The notes under the pieces are model-generated. The model searched no databases. It worked only from the letters and a program-made list of their open reading frames with translations, and was not told the DNA's origin. 5,727 bases of DNA from an uncultured Eubacteriales bacterium (GTDB taxonomy: Bacteria > Bacillota > Clostridia > Oscillospirales > CAG-272). The translations under genes and the position numbers were made by a program. The DNA is taken from assembly GCA_934489945.1 (NCBI GenBank), contig CAKSSY010000087.1, forward strand, positions 1 to 5,727, written 5' to 3'. Positions 1 to 5,636 of the stretch are shown here, piece after piece (positions within the stretch are counted from its first letter, which is position 1; each line of letters begins with the position of its first letter).

Positions 1-97
1 AAGCCGTCCCGACAACAATCAGATGGACATCTCTGCGATCTTTCCTGTAAGTATACCATATTTCTTCTTCTTTTTCAATACCCAAAATCATCGTCAT
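1..97 (-). CDS. possible 5' end of a leftward gene, partial, product unknown
   Basis: Reading leftward from the ATG at 97-95 (or the ATG at 91-89), the frame is open to the window edge for 32 codons. It begins MTMILGIEKEEEIW and reaches a hydrophobic stretch, HLIVVGTA. The protein looks plausible: a charged helix followed by a beta-like strand. It would be divergent from the oxidoreductase operon, where a local regulator is common. Against it, there is no Shine-Dalgarno sequence before either ATG, the piece is short, and a sigma-A-like promoter on the same strand lies inside it. The 'RxDxHLIxV' look recalls the N-terminal cupin part of some AraC-type regulators, but that is a guess and no family is claimed. 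Confidence 0.33.
   Translation of the reverse strand, partial: MTMILGIEKEEEIWYTYRKDRRDVHLIVVGTA
50..78 (-). promoter_or_regulatory. possible leftward sigma-A-like promoter
   Basis: On the minus strand TTGAAA (78-73) is followed after exactly 17 bases by TATACT (55-50), a 5/6 match at each box with optimal spacing. Transcription would begin near 43 and leave the window to the left. It lies inside the tentative leftward reading frame. So either that frame is not coding and the real gene starts beyond the edge, or this match arises by chance in an A-rich Lys/Glu codon run. The two readings compete. Confidence 0.35.
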
Positions 98-135
98 GCG
101 CAAAAAGCAAAGAACAAAAGAAGCCCGATTCCCCC

Positions 136-164
136 TTGACTTTTCGGACAAACGGGTATATAAT
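136..164 (+). promoter_or_regulatory. sigma-A type promoter of the oxidoreductase-rhodanese operon
   Basis: TTGACT (136-141) and a perfect TATAAT (159-164) are separated by 17 bases, matching the housekeeping consensus at 11 of 12 positions. Transcription is expected to start near 171, giving a short leader of about 30 nt before the first gene. The placement in an A+T-rich gap directly upstream of a gene with a good ribosome binding site makes this the best promoter in the window. It implies vegetative expression, and I see no obvious operator palindrome next to it. Confidence 0.85.
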
Positions 165-200
165 TGGAGATACTATGAAGCAGTGGGAGGAATTGCTGTG

Positions 201-1382
201 ATGAAAAAAACGGATACTGTCCTGGTCGGCATCGGCGGATACGGAAACGGGTACGTCAAAGAGGCGTTTGACGGAGCCTCCCGTGAATTTGTCAACGTTG
301 TGGCGGCGGTGGAACCATTCCCGGACTCCGCCAAAAATATCGGTCTGATCCGGGAACGCAACATTCCGGTTTATTGCTCTTTGGATGAGTTCCTGAGACA
401 CGGAAAGGCAGAACTTGCCGTCCTCTGTACCCCGATTGCCTTTCATGCGGAGCAGATCATTGCCTGTATGGAACATGAGATGGATGTCCTTTGCGAAAAA
501 CCGCTCTGTGCCGATGAGAAGGACATTGACCGGATCCGCACGGTCCGCGACAAAACGGGGAAACACCTTTTGGTCGGCTTCCAGTGGTCGTGCAACCCCG
601 CTATTCTCGCCGCCAAACGCGATATCATCGCCGGCATCTACGGAAAACCGACCGAACTGAAAACTCTTGTTCTTTTCCCGCGCGGAGACAGTTATTTTCA
701 CCGTTCGACGGGATGGGCGGGCAAAATATACGATGCCGAAGGTCGGGCAGTGTATGACAGTGTAGCAAATAATGCCGCGGCACACTATCTGCACAATCTG
801 TTTTTTATGATGGGAGATGCCCCCTGCAACTCCCGTATGCCCGACGATGTATATGCCGAACTCGGTCGTGCCAATCCGATCGAGAACTTCGATACTGCTG
901 TCATTTCCTGCAAACTCAACGGTGCCGAGGCAACCTTCATCGCCTCGCACGCAACGTGCGAGGAAGTAAATCCCGTTTTCCGCTTCACCTTTGAGAGAGG
1001 CGTGATCTTTAACGTATCCCCCTTTCCGCCCGAAAATGCCGCGGCGGATGCCGAACCCGATGAGATCATCGGGATTCTTGCCGACGGAAGCCGACGCTCC
1101 TACGGAAAAGCCTTGGGCGGCGGAGACTTTTCCAAACTCGGAATCGCGGCGCGCATCGCGCAGGGCGTGCCGATGGACGGTTGCACGTTGGAAGGAGCGG
1201 AGGTTCACACACGAGTCATCTCGCATATTCAGCGCAGCTTTCCGATCCGGGACTTTCAAAATCTTCGCCGCGAAGGCGATATGAATGTGGTCGAAGGACT
1301 TTATGACTTGTTGATTAACCTTTATGCTCATCCGCGCCGCGGCGCATTGGAGGCTTTTGAAAAGGAGAATTCCGCGAAATGA
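201..1382 (+). CDS. Gfo/Idh/MocA family NAD(P)-dependent oxidoreductase
   Basis: Predicted 393-residue cytoplasmic dehydrogenase, the length usual for this family. The N-terminal Rossmann fold shows the dinucleotide-binding motif VGIGGYG at residues 9-15. The family signature EKP is at residues 99-101 (CEKPL), and its lysine is normally catalytic and cofactor-contacting. The C-terminal alpha/beta domain should carry substrate specificity. A histidine at 195 (NNAAAHYLH) lies where the family's catalytic His normally sits, but the preceding Asp is replaced by Asn191. I chose the ATG at 201 because GTGGGAGG (183-190) sits about 10 bases upstream and the Rossmann strand starts right after it. Upstream in-frame codons lie in the promoter. 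The gene overlaps the next by 4 bp (ATGA), so the two are probably translationally coupled. The likely substrate is a sugar, inositol or related polyol, but the exact substrate cannot be read from the sequence. Confidence 0.88.
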   Translation: MKKTDTVLVGIGGYGNGYVKEAFDGASREFVNVVAAVEPFPDSAKNIGLIRERNIPVYCSLDEFLRHGKAELAVLCTPIAFHAEQIIACMEHEMDVLCEKPLCADEKDIDRIRTVRDKTGKHLLVGFQWSCNPAILAAKRDIIAGIYGKPTELKTLVLFPRGDSYFHRSTGWAGKIYDAEGRAVYDSVANNAAAHYLHNLFFMMGDAPCNSRMPDDVYAELGRANPIENFDTAVISCKLNGAEATFIASHATCEEVNPVFRFTFERGVIFNVSPFPPENAAADAEPDEIIGILADGSRRSYGKALGGGDFSKLGIAARIAQGVPMDGCTLEGAEVHTRVISHIQRSFPIRDFQNLRREGDMNVVEGLYDLLINLYAHPRRGALEAFEKENSAK

Positions 1383-2371
1383 AAAAACTGAAAACCGGCG
1401 TTTACGGTGTCAACGGACACCAGATTTCTCCCTTTCTTGAAGGAAACGCCAACATTGAATTCATAGCGGCGGCGTGCGTTCCCGAGACCTTTCTGAACCA
1501 CTTTGCAAGTTATAAGGCAGGCAAGGTGAAGGTTTACGACAGCCTCGATGCCATGCTGGAAAATGCCGGTCTCGATCTGGTAAGCCTGTGTTCTCCGAGA
1601 CGCGCCGACGAAGCAAACGACGCAATCAAGGCACTTCGTGCAGGCGTTTCGGTCTACGCCGAAAAACCCTGTGCCCTCACCGAACACGAACTGGATGCCA
1701 TTCTCGCCGCCGAGGCAGATTCGCCGGCAGAGTTTCACGAGATTGCCGATACCGCCTTTGCCGAGCCGTATCTCACCGCCAAAGCTCTCATTGAACGGGG
1801 AGAAATCGGACAGGTGGTGCAGATCTATGCCCAGAAATCCTATCCCAACAACTTTGCGGCGCGTCCCGAGGATTCCTCGGTTGACGGCGGAATTACACGG
1901 CAGGCGGGCATCCACGCGGCGCGCTTTATCGAACACGTCTGCGGCGTCCGGATTGCCGACGTAAGGGCTTTTGAAACAACACTCGGCGCACCGCCCGAAA
2001 AACCGAAACTCATAACAGCGGTTTCCGTCGCCATGACGCTCGAAAACGGCGGTGTTGCCTCTATGTGCGTCAACTATTTCAACCCGAAAGCCTTCGGACT
2101 CTGGGGCAATGAATCTCTTCGTGTGTTCGGCACAAAAGGCGTTCTGGAGATCACCGACGGCGGCAGACGGACACACCTTTGGAATGAGACGGGCGATTGT
2201 GGCGAATTTTCCGTCTCCGAAACCTCTCCCAAACCCTTCCTCGACCAAATCACCGATCATCTTCTTTATCAGACCCCTCTTCCCTTTGACCGCGATACCG
2301 AACTTCATCCGCTCCGCGCCGTAATCCGTATGGCAGAAAATGCCGAAAAAAACAAAGGAGAAATCGTATGA
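1379..2371 (+). CDS. Gfo/Idh/MocA family oxidoreductase, second paralogue
   Basis: Predicted 330-residue NAD(P)-dependent oxidoreductase of the same superfamily as its upstream neighbour but clearly diverged from it. The Rossmann glycine motif is GVYGVNG at residues 7-13. The EKP signature (AEKPC) is at residues 95-97. The substrate-domain histidine is His179 in QAGIHAARF, where the usual Asp four residues before the His is Gln175 and the usual Asp three after it is Arg182. The start is set by AAAGGAG at 1361-1367, 11 bases before the ATG, and by the ATGA overlap with the previous gene. It overlaps the rhodanese gene by another 4 bp. Two such enzymes in tandem often catalyse successive steps, such as oxidation followed by re-reduction to epimerise a sugar, or form a heteromer. 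That pairing is inference here. Confidence 0.86.
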   Translation: MKKLKTGVYGVNGHQISPFLEGNANIEFIAAACVPETFLNHFASYKAGKVKVYDSLDAMLENAGLDLVSLCSPRRADEANDAIKALRAGVSVYAEKPCALTEHELDAILAAEADSPAEFHEIADTAFAEPYLTAKALIERGEIGQVVQIYAQKSYPNNFAARPEDSSVDGGITRQAGIHAARFIEHVCGVRIADVRAFETTLGAPPEKPKLITAVSVAMTLENGGVASMCVNYFNPKAFGLWGNESLRVFGTKGVLEITDGGRRTHLWNETGDCGEFSVSETSPKPFLDQITDHLLYQTPLPFDRDTELHPLRAVIRMAENAEKNKGEIV

Positions 2372-2697
2372 TTCAATTTTCCGAACTTTTCCGTGCCAAG
2401 GACATCAATGCCGGTATCCGTGCCTATCGGAATACTCCCGATGCGGTTTTGCTGGATGTCCGCACCGAAGAAGAATATATCGACCGCCATATTCCGACTG
2501 CTCTCAATATCCCGTTGGATGAACTTGAGAAGGTGACAGAAGCCGTTCCCGACCGTAACCCCCCGCTTTTTGTCCATTGCTTAAGCGGCGCGCGAAGCGA
2601 AACCGCCGTTGTCGCGTTAAAAAAAATGGGTTATACTCATGTAACCAATATCGGCGGCATCCGCGATTTTGACGGCAAGGTCGAACGCGGCGAATAA
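2368..2697 (+). CDS. single-domain rhodanese-like sulfurtransferase
   Basis: 109-residue protein covering one complete rhodanese domain with no signal peptide or membrane segment. The N-terminal half has the family's VLLDVRTEEEYIDRHIPTAL block (residues 27-46), and LNIPLDEL follows. The active-site loop is HCLSGARS, giving Cys71 as the persulfide-carrying nucleophile and Arg76 in the CxxGxR loop. The C-terminal segment GYTHVTNIGGI is the usual closing strand and turn. Family members transfer sulfane sulfur from thiosulfate or a protein persulfide to a thiol acceptor. Some act as redox or sulfur-relay partners of a neighbouring enzyme. AAAGGAG (2354-2360) lies 7 bases before the ATG, which overlaps the stop of the preceding gene. 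It is the last gene of the operon, with a terminator 15 bases after its stop. Why a sulfurtransferase is co-transcribed with two sugar-type dehydrogenases is unclear. Confidence 0.9.
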   Translation: MIQFSELFRAKDINAGIRAYRNTPDAVLLDVRTEEEYIDRHIPTALNIPLDELEKVTEAVPDRNPPLFVHCLSGARSETAVVALKKMGYTHVTNIGGIRDFDGKVERGE

Positions 2698-2711
2698 AGG
2701 CAAACCAAACC

Positions 2712-2746
2712 AAAAGACCGTCTGCTGAAGCAGGACGGTCTTTTTT
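2712..2746 (+). terminator. rho-independent terminator of the oxidoreductase-rhodanese operon
   Basis: A GACCGTC/GACGGTC stem (2716-2722 with 2734-2740) extends after one bulged G into TGC/GCA, closed by a TGAA loop. It is followed by six T (2741-2746). Four A before the stem pair with the T tract, so it may also work weakly in reverse. It cleanly separates the operon from the cotJ genes. Confidence 0.93.
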
Positions 2747-2786
2747 GACAGCCTTCGCGAAAAAGCGACAGCTTATCCCCCTCACC

Positions 2787-2814
2787 GCACAAAAAACGAC
2801 GGATTTCATATACT
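2787..2814 (+). promoter_or_regulatory. candidate sigma-E (mother-cell) promoter of the cotJ operon
   Basis: CATATACT at 2807-2814 fits the Bacillus sigma-E -10 pattern CATAYAHT at every position. Thirteen bases upstream, GCACAAA (2787-2793) is a partial match (4 of 7) to the KMATATT -35 box. In Bacillus subtilis the cotJ operon is transcribed by sigma-E, so the match is where it should be. No good TTGACA partner lies 16-18 bases upstream of TATACT, which argues against a housekeeping promoter. The start would fall near 2820. Confidence 0.55.
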
Positions 2815-2818
2815 GTCA

Positions 2819-2836
2819 AAGAGGTGAAAGCCTCTT
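2819..2836 (+). promoter_or_regulatory. 5'-terminal hairpin in the cotJ leader
   Basis: AAGAGG (2819-2824) pairs perfectly with CCTCTT (2831-2836) around a TGAAAG loop. If transcription begins near 2820 from the candidate sigma-E promoter, the mRNA would start with this stem, just ahead of the purine-rich ribosome binding region (2837-2848). Hairpins at the extreme 5' end are known to protect bacterial mRNAs from decay. There is no T tract, so it is not a terminator. Confidence 0.4.
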
Positions 2837-2860
2837 GGAAGGAAGGAGAGATCATATATC

Positions 2861-3208
2861 ATGTATATAGATGAAAATGACATCAGACCACCGGTCGATC
2901 GCGCACCGGAAAACGATCCGATCAGGAATCTGCTTGAAAACACGCCCGGCAGAAGCCGCGCCCCCGTCGAAAATGAGAGACGTGAGCGCAATGTCGAACT
3001 GATGCCGCGAGTGGAAAACGGTAGACCGCAGATGCCGGAAACCACCTCGGATTGTTGCGGTGACTATCGGCTGAACGGATTTCCGCTCGCCATGGTCTAT
3101 TCGCCGATTCAGAAATGGCAGAAACTGTACGATGAAGAAAAGGGCTTTACCCGCGGCACGATATTTGCCGAACTGGATAAACCCTTTGAAGGGAGGAGAC
3201 GCAAATGA
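2861..3208 (+). CDS. cotJA: spore coat-associated protein CotJA
   Basis: 115-residue small protein. The C-terminal part (about residues 70-109) carries the CotJA core: PLAMVYSPIQKWQKLYD followed by GFTRGTIFAELDKPF, ending in a basic GRRRK tail. The first ~65 residues are charged, rich in Glu, Arg, Asn and Pro, and probably disordered, which is longer than in the Bacillus protein of about 80 residues. CotJA is a component of the inner spore coat, made in the mother cell together with CotJB and CotJC. The identity is supported strongly by the next two genes. AAGGAG at 2843-2848 lies 12 bases before the ATG, somewhat far but preceded by further GGAA repeats. The gene overlaps cotJB by 4 bp (ATGA). 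Confidence 0.9.
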   Translation: MYIDENDIRPPVDRAPENDPIRNLLENTPGRSRAPVENERRERNVELMPRVENGRPQMPETTSDCCGDYRLNGFPLAMVYSPIQKWQKLYDEEKGFTRGTIFAELDKPFEGRRRK

Positions 3209-3507
3209 ACGAACCCATGCAGAATCGCACCCGAAACAACACGGGAAATCATGGTTCCGGTTGTCGCCAACTGATGCAGAACCTGCGTATGACGGAATTC
3301 GCAATGATCGATACCATTCTGTATCTGGATGCCTACCCCGACTCGCAGGAGGCACTCGACTACTACCATAAACTCCATGCTCGCCGGGACGCCCTCACGG
3401 AGGAATATGAGACAAATTGCGGACCTTTGAGTGCATTCGGAAATCGCAGTAAGACCACGTGGGACTGGACCGACGAACCGTTTCCGTGGGAATATGACGC
3501 AAACTGA
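3205..3507 (+). CDS. cotJB: spore coat protein CotJB
   Basis: 100-residue protein matching the CotJB family across its length. The helical segment LMQNLRMTEFAMIDTILYLD (residues 23-42) is followed by YPDSQEALDYYHKL and a charged helix. The CGPLS turn comes next (residues 72-76), and then the family's Trp-rich end WDWTDEPFPWEYD (86-98). The N-terminal 20 residues are Asn/Gly-rich with no family match that I can see. The partner proteins are CotJA and CotJC in the inner spore coat, and the biochemical role is structural or assembly-related and poorly known. GGGAGGAG at 3191-3198 sits 6 bases before the ATG, which overlaps the cotJA stop. cotJC starts 12 bases after the stop. Confidence 0.92.
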   Translation: MNEPMQNRTRNNTGNHGSGCRQLMQNLRMTEFAMIDTILYLDAYPDSQEALDYYHKLHARRDALTEEYETNCGPLSAFGNRSKTTWDWTDEPFPWEYDAN

Positions 3508-3519
3508 GGAGGACAGAAC

Positions 3520-3633
3520 ATGTGGATTTATGAGAAAAAACTGGAATATCCGGTAAAAATCAAAAACCCAAATCCCGCTGCGGCGCAGATTATCATTACA
3601 CAGCTAGGAGGTGCAAGAAGCTACAACCTATAA
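3520..3633 (+). pseudogene. cotJC: cotJC 5' fragment (manganese catalase-like coat protein), interrupted
   Basis: The frame starts MWIYEKKLEYPVKI and runs through IIITQLGG (residues 24-31), the exact N-terminal signature of CotJC, a ferritin-like manganese-catalase homologue of about 190 residues. An ideal AGGAGG (3507-3512) lies 7 bases before the ATG. After Gly31 the family normally continues into PxGELxAALRY-type sequence that begins the metal-binding helices. Here it reads ARSYNL and then stops, giving 37 residues. None of the metal ligands is present. All further genes to the right edge are on the other strand and unrelated. The simplest reading is that a DNA element was inserted between about 3604 and 3613. 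If it is excised during sporulation, the gene could still be functional. A chimeric assembly is the main alternative. Confidence 0.82.
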
Positions 3634-3644
3634 ATTTATCAATG

Positions 3645-3764
3645 TCAGCTCGTCTCCAACAGTTTTTTCTTCTGTTCAACATTCAGCTTCGGCGATTGGA
3701 TATACGTCTTCACCGTCGCTTCTCCGTTCCCGTTTTTGTATCCGAGATATTCCATCAGCGTTTC
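3645..3764 (-). other. likely true C-terminus of the four-TM protein in the shifted frame
   Basis: In the frame one base on from that of 3676-4641, the sequence reads ETLMEYLGYKNGNGEATVK and then YIQSPKLNVEQKKKLLETS before a TGA at 3645-3647. This is well-balanced protein sequence with the same codon preferences as the operon (AAG, CTG, ACG, AAC). The in-frame alternative is ADGISRIQKRERRSDGEDV. The switch fits best near 3761-3766, where the minus strand has GAAACG. Removing one A from that run would give FLERTLMEYLGY. It could be a real one-base insertion, a sequencing error in a short A run, or, less likely, programmed +1 frameshifting. Confidence 0.5.
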
Positions 3765-4641
3765 GTTCCAAGAACATATCAATAAATTCTGTCCGTCCCT
3801 TGGCGTCCGACTCGTCTTCTTTCGCCTTTTGAATTCCGAAACGAAATCCGGCAAAGGACCATGTCAGAATTACGGTCAGATTGATTACGGTATCAGCAAG
3901 ATAGTCAGTCCACGAGACCGCCCGGTTTGCACCTACTTCAATGATTGTACGAATCACCATAGTTAAAATCAGTGTCAGCGGTTTTCCGTAGTCCCAAAGA
4001 CGTTTCGCCTTTTGTCGACCGACATCGTTAATGTTTTTCACCGCCAAGCCAAACAGAATCAGAGAAGCATTGATCGGATTCACTCTGATCTCGCCGTTGG
4101 CTGCCGCAATATACTTTTCCTGTTTTTTTGTAATCGTGCCTCGGCGGCGAATCTTCCGAAGTTCTTTTTTTGTTTTTCCGGCATATTCTGCCTCGTAAAT
4201 CCGCAAGGGAAGGCCGGCTGCCTCAATGTATAAGAGACGCGTTTCCTCTCGTTCTTCACTTACGCGTACACGGCAAAAGCTGTAGAATGCCTCCATCAAT
4301 CCGAATTTCCGAATCAGAGTCGACATTTCTTCCCATCGCTGAAATGTCGGAATATATGTCTTGGACTCGGTTCTTTCGGTTCTTGAACCGATCGGAAAAA
4401 AGATGTAATAGCAAAGCGTCGCAATAATCAATGAATATACGGCACGAAGCCAGAAATCCATCCCTTCCGGATCGCCCCAGTCAACCGTCAGGAGCGGCAT
4501 GGCAAGCGTGATGATAAATATTCCGGTCACCATAATGGCGGAACGCCACTTTTTGACTGTTGTCACCGCCATGCGCAACTTTGCATCCGCCTGTTCGGAT
4601 ACAGAACGAATACCTTCGTCCTCAAAATCAAAGTTGCTCAT
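3676..4641 (-). CDS. four-TM membrane protein with basic soluble middle domain, function unknown; 3' end apparently frameshifted
   Basis: 321-residue reading frame with no family that I recognise. Hydrophobic segments lie at about residues 34-53 and 63-83, then a basic soluble region (about 84-219) including KTKKELRKIRRRGTITKK, then two more at about 221-238 and 250-270. Two membrane hairpins thus flank a domain that the positive charges place in the cytoplasm. The start ATG (4641-4639) has GGAGG at 4652-4648 seven bases upstream and overlaps the preceding gene's stop (ATGA). A longer start at 4710 would lie inside that neighbour without need. The last ~27 residues look poor, while the next frame at the same place looks like genuine protein, so the natural end is probably at 3645. 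It is the last gene of the leftward operon, next to the cotJC junction. Confidence 0.78.
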   Translation of the reverse strand: MSNFDFEDEGIRSVSEQADAKLRMAVTTVKKWRSAIMVTGIFIITLAMPLLTVDWGDPEGMDFWLRAVYSLIIATLCYYIFFPIGSRTERTESKTYIPTFQRWEEMSTLIRKFGLMEAFYSFCRVRVSEEREETRLLYIEAAGLPLRIYEAEYAGKTKKELRKIRRRGTITKKQEKYIAAANGEIRVNPINASLILFGLAVKNINDVGRQKAKRLWDYGKPLTLILTMVIRTIIEVGANRAVSWTDYLADTVINLTVILTWSFAGFRFGIQKAKEDESDAKGRTEFIDMFLERNADGISRIQKRERRSDGEDVYPIAEAEC

Positions 4642-5069
4642 CGAACGCCTCCGATCTTCTCTGCCTTTGTACGCAGAATGTCCGCAATTGTGTAAAGAAT
4701 CACGGCACAAAGTGCACCGACAGCACCTCCGAGAAAGATTGCCTCAAGTGCATCAAGCATGTTTTTTATGGCAAGCAAAACAATGTAACCGATACCGAAA
4801 AAGCCAAGCAATGTCCTTCTTGTCCCCTTCACGTTTTCTTTGATAACAGAGCCAAAGAAACGCCACGATACGGCAACAGCAATACATAGAATCAGCACTC
4901 CCCCCGAGAGTGTTATGCCGAGACGTGTGAAAAGATTGTCCGGGGCGTCCCGGGCGAGAATCACCACTTTGGATGCCGCTGCCCAGATCGGCATGACAAG
5001 AGAAAACAAAAAACCAAGTATCTCCAGCCACAAAGCCACTGCTTTATATCTCCTTGCGGTCTTTTCCAT
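4638..5069 (-). CDS. small four-TM membrane protein, function unknown
   Basis: 143-residue protein that is nearly all membrane. Hydrophobic helices fall at about residues 11-32, 50-68, 86-103 and 108-130. A basic N-terminus (KTARRYK), a basic loop KENVKGTRR (residues 77-85) and a basic tail (RTKAEK) all predict the cytoplasmic side, so both ends are inside. The ATG at 5069 was chosen because GGAGGTG lies 8-9 bases upstream. The ATG at 5099 would add an arginine-rich stretch inside the preceding gene and has no ribosome binding site that I can see. It overlaps the upstream gene by 26 bp and the downstream gene by the ATGA. Size and topology are compatible with a holin, a transport accessory protein or an effector, but no motif supports any of these. 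Confidence 0.75.
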   Translation of the reverse strand: MEKTARRYKAVALWLEILGFLFSLVMPIWAAASKVVILARDAPDNLFTRLGITLSGGVLILCIAVAVSWRFFGSVIKENVKGTRRTLLGFFGIGYIVLLAIKNMLDALEAIFLGGAVGALCAVILYTIADILRTKAEKIGGVR

Positions 5070-5625
5070 CGGTGACACCTCCGATCGCCGTCTTGGCATT
5101 CTCTATGTTTTTTATGTAAATGTCTTTCTTTTCTTCCGAAGCACCGGAGAGCTTCACCACATCCTCAAAAGCCTCGATCAACGCTAAAATCGCCGCTTCC
5201 TGTTTCTCTGTCTTGACTCGTGAAGAATCCAAAAACCCGGACGATGCTTTCAGAATGTCTCGCATATCATCCAGAAAATCTTTCATTTCTTTTTTCAGAG
5301 AATCGACTGCAGTTCTGGTGTCCTCCACCTTCTTTCCGAAGCTCTCGCACCAAGTCTTGAAACCGACCCCCAGTGTGTTGAACCACGCCTTGATTTTCGG
5401 ATTATATTTAAAAACTGTAACAAGAGTGCCGATTGCGGCACAGATGCCACCTGCCGCCGATACAATACTGCCTTTGTTGTTTTGAACAAAAGAGGAAAAC
5501 GCCTCCCACCATGTCCACCAGGAGAAATGCCCGTTTCCGGTTTCGATCACCAGGCGAAGAACAAGTACTTGCACCGTCAAGACAATAATCAAGACCAATA
5601 TTCCGATGCCAAAAACTCTTTTCAT
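5044..5625 (-). CDS. two-TM protein with long cytoplasmic helical tail, function unknown
   Basis: 193-residue protein. The N-terminus MKRVFGIGILVLIIVLTVQV is a membrane segment (about residues 4-26). Residues 27-52 form a short outer loop with an aromatic cluster WWTWW (36-40). Residues 53-72 are a second, Gly/Ala-rich helix, followed by the positive KYNPKIK. The remaining ~110 residues are charged and helical (DSLKKEMKDFLDDMRDILKA, then KTEKQEAAILALIEAFEDVV) and look coiled-coil-like, presumably in the cytoplasm. A perfect AGGAGG (5638-5633) lies 7 bases before the ATG and overlaps the previous gene's TAG. It has no recognised family. The pattern of a membrane anchor plus a cytoplasmic coil suggests a scaffold or sensor for the two multi-pass proteins encoded next, but this is inference from arrangement only. 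Confidence 0.82.
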   Translation of the reverse strand: MKRVFGIGILVLIIVLTVQVLVLRLVIETGNGHFSWWTWWEAFSSFVQNNKGSIVSAAGGICAAIGTLVTVFKYNPKIKAWFNTLGVGFKTWCESFGKKVEDTRTAVDSLKKEMKDFLDDMRDILKASSGFLDSSRVKTEKQEAAILALIEAFEDVVKLSGASEEKKDIYIKNIENAKTAIGGVTDGKDRKEI

Positions 5626-5636
5626 AACGAAACCTC

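Noticed and set aside
175..201. Nine-codon leader frame MKQWEELL-stop whose TGA overlaps the ATG of the first oxidoreductase
   Set aside because: The expected transcription start (~171) leaves no room for a ribosome binding site before it. The purines it spans serve the gene at 201.
75..1331. 418-codon open frame on the minus strand opposite the first oxidoreductase
   Set aside because: It mirrors the codon pattern of a well-supported Gfo/Idh/MocA gene with clear motifs, has no ribosome binding site and no recognisable domain. It is a shadow frame.
1328..2308. 326-codon minus-strand open frame opposite the second oxidoreductase
   Set aside because: It is the same kind of shadow. It is rich in Cys and Phe, has no domain motifs, and the plus strand has the GxxGxxG and EKP motifs.
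2745..2776. TTGACA in the tail of the terminator as a housekeeping -35 box for cotJ
   Set aside because: No TATAAT-like sequence lies 16-18 bases downstream (the sequence there is ACAGCT and neighbours). The T tract plus GACA makes the match by chance.
2744..2820. Inverted repeat TTTGACAG (2744-2751) and CTGTCAAA (2813-2820) as a paired operator
   Set aside because: The 8-bp arms are 61 bases apart, one arm is part of the terminator tail, and nothing else supports a regulator site.
3630..3639. Palindrome ATAAATTTAT near the cotJC junction as an element terminus or recombinase site
   Set aside because: It is a ten-base A/T-only palindrome, expected by chance in A+T-rich DNA, with no extended symmetry around it.
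3604..3640. Group II intron 5' end (GTGCAAG after GGAG) interrupting cotJC
   Set aside because: The first bases resemble GTGYG only partly, the genes inside run the opposite way, and no reverse transcriptase or intron core is visible in 2.1 kb.
3645..3854. Separate 69-residue gene starting MPDFVSEFKRRKK on the minus strand
   Set aside because: Its first half is only a shadow of the four-TM protein's good frame and it has no ribosome binding site. Only the second half looks real, and it is reported as the shifted C-terminus.
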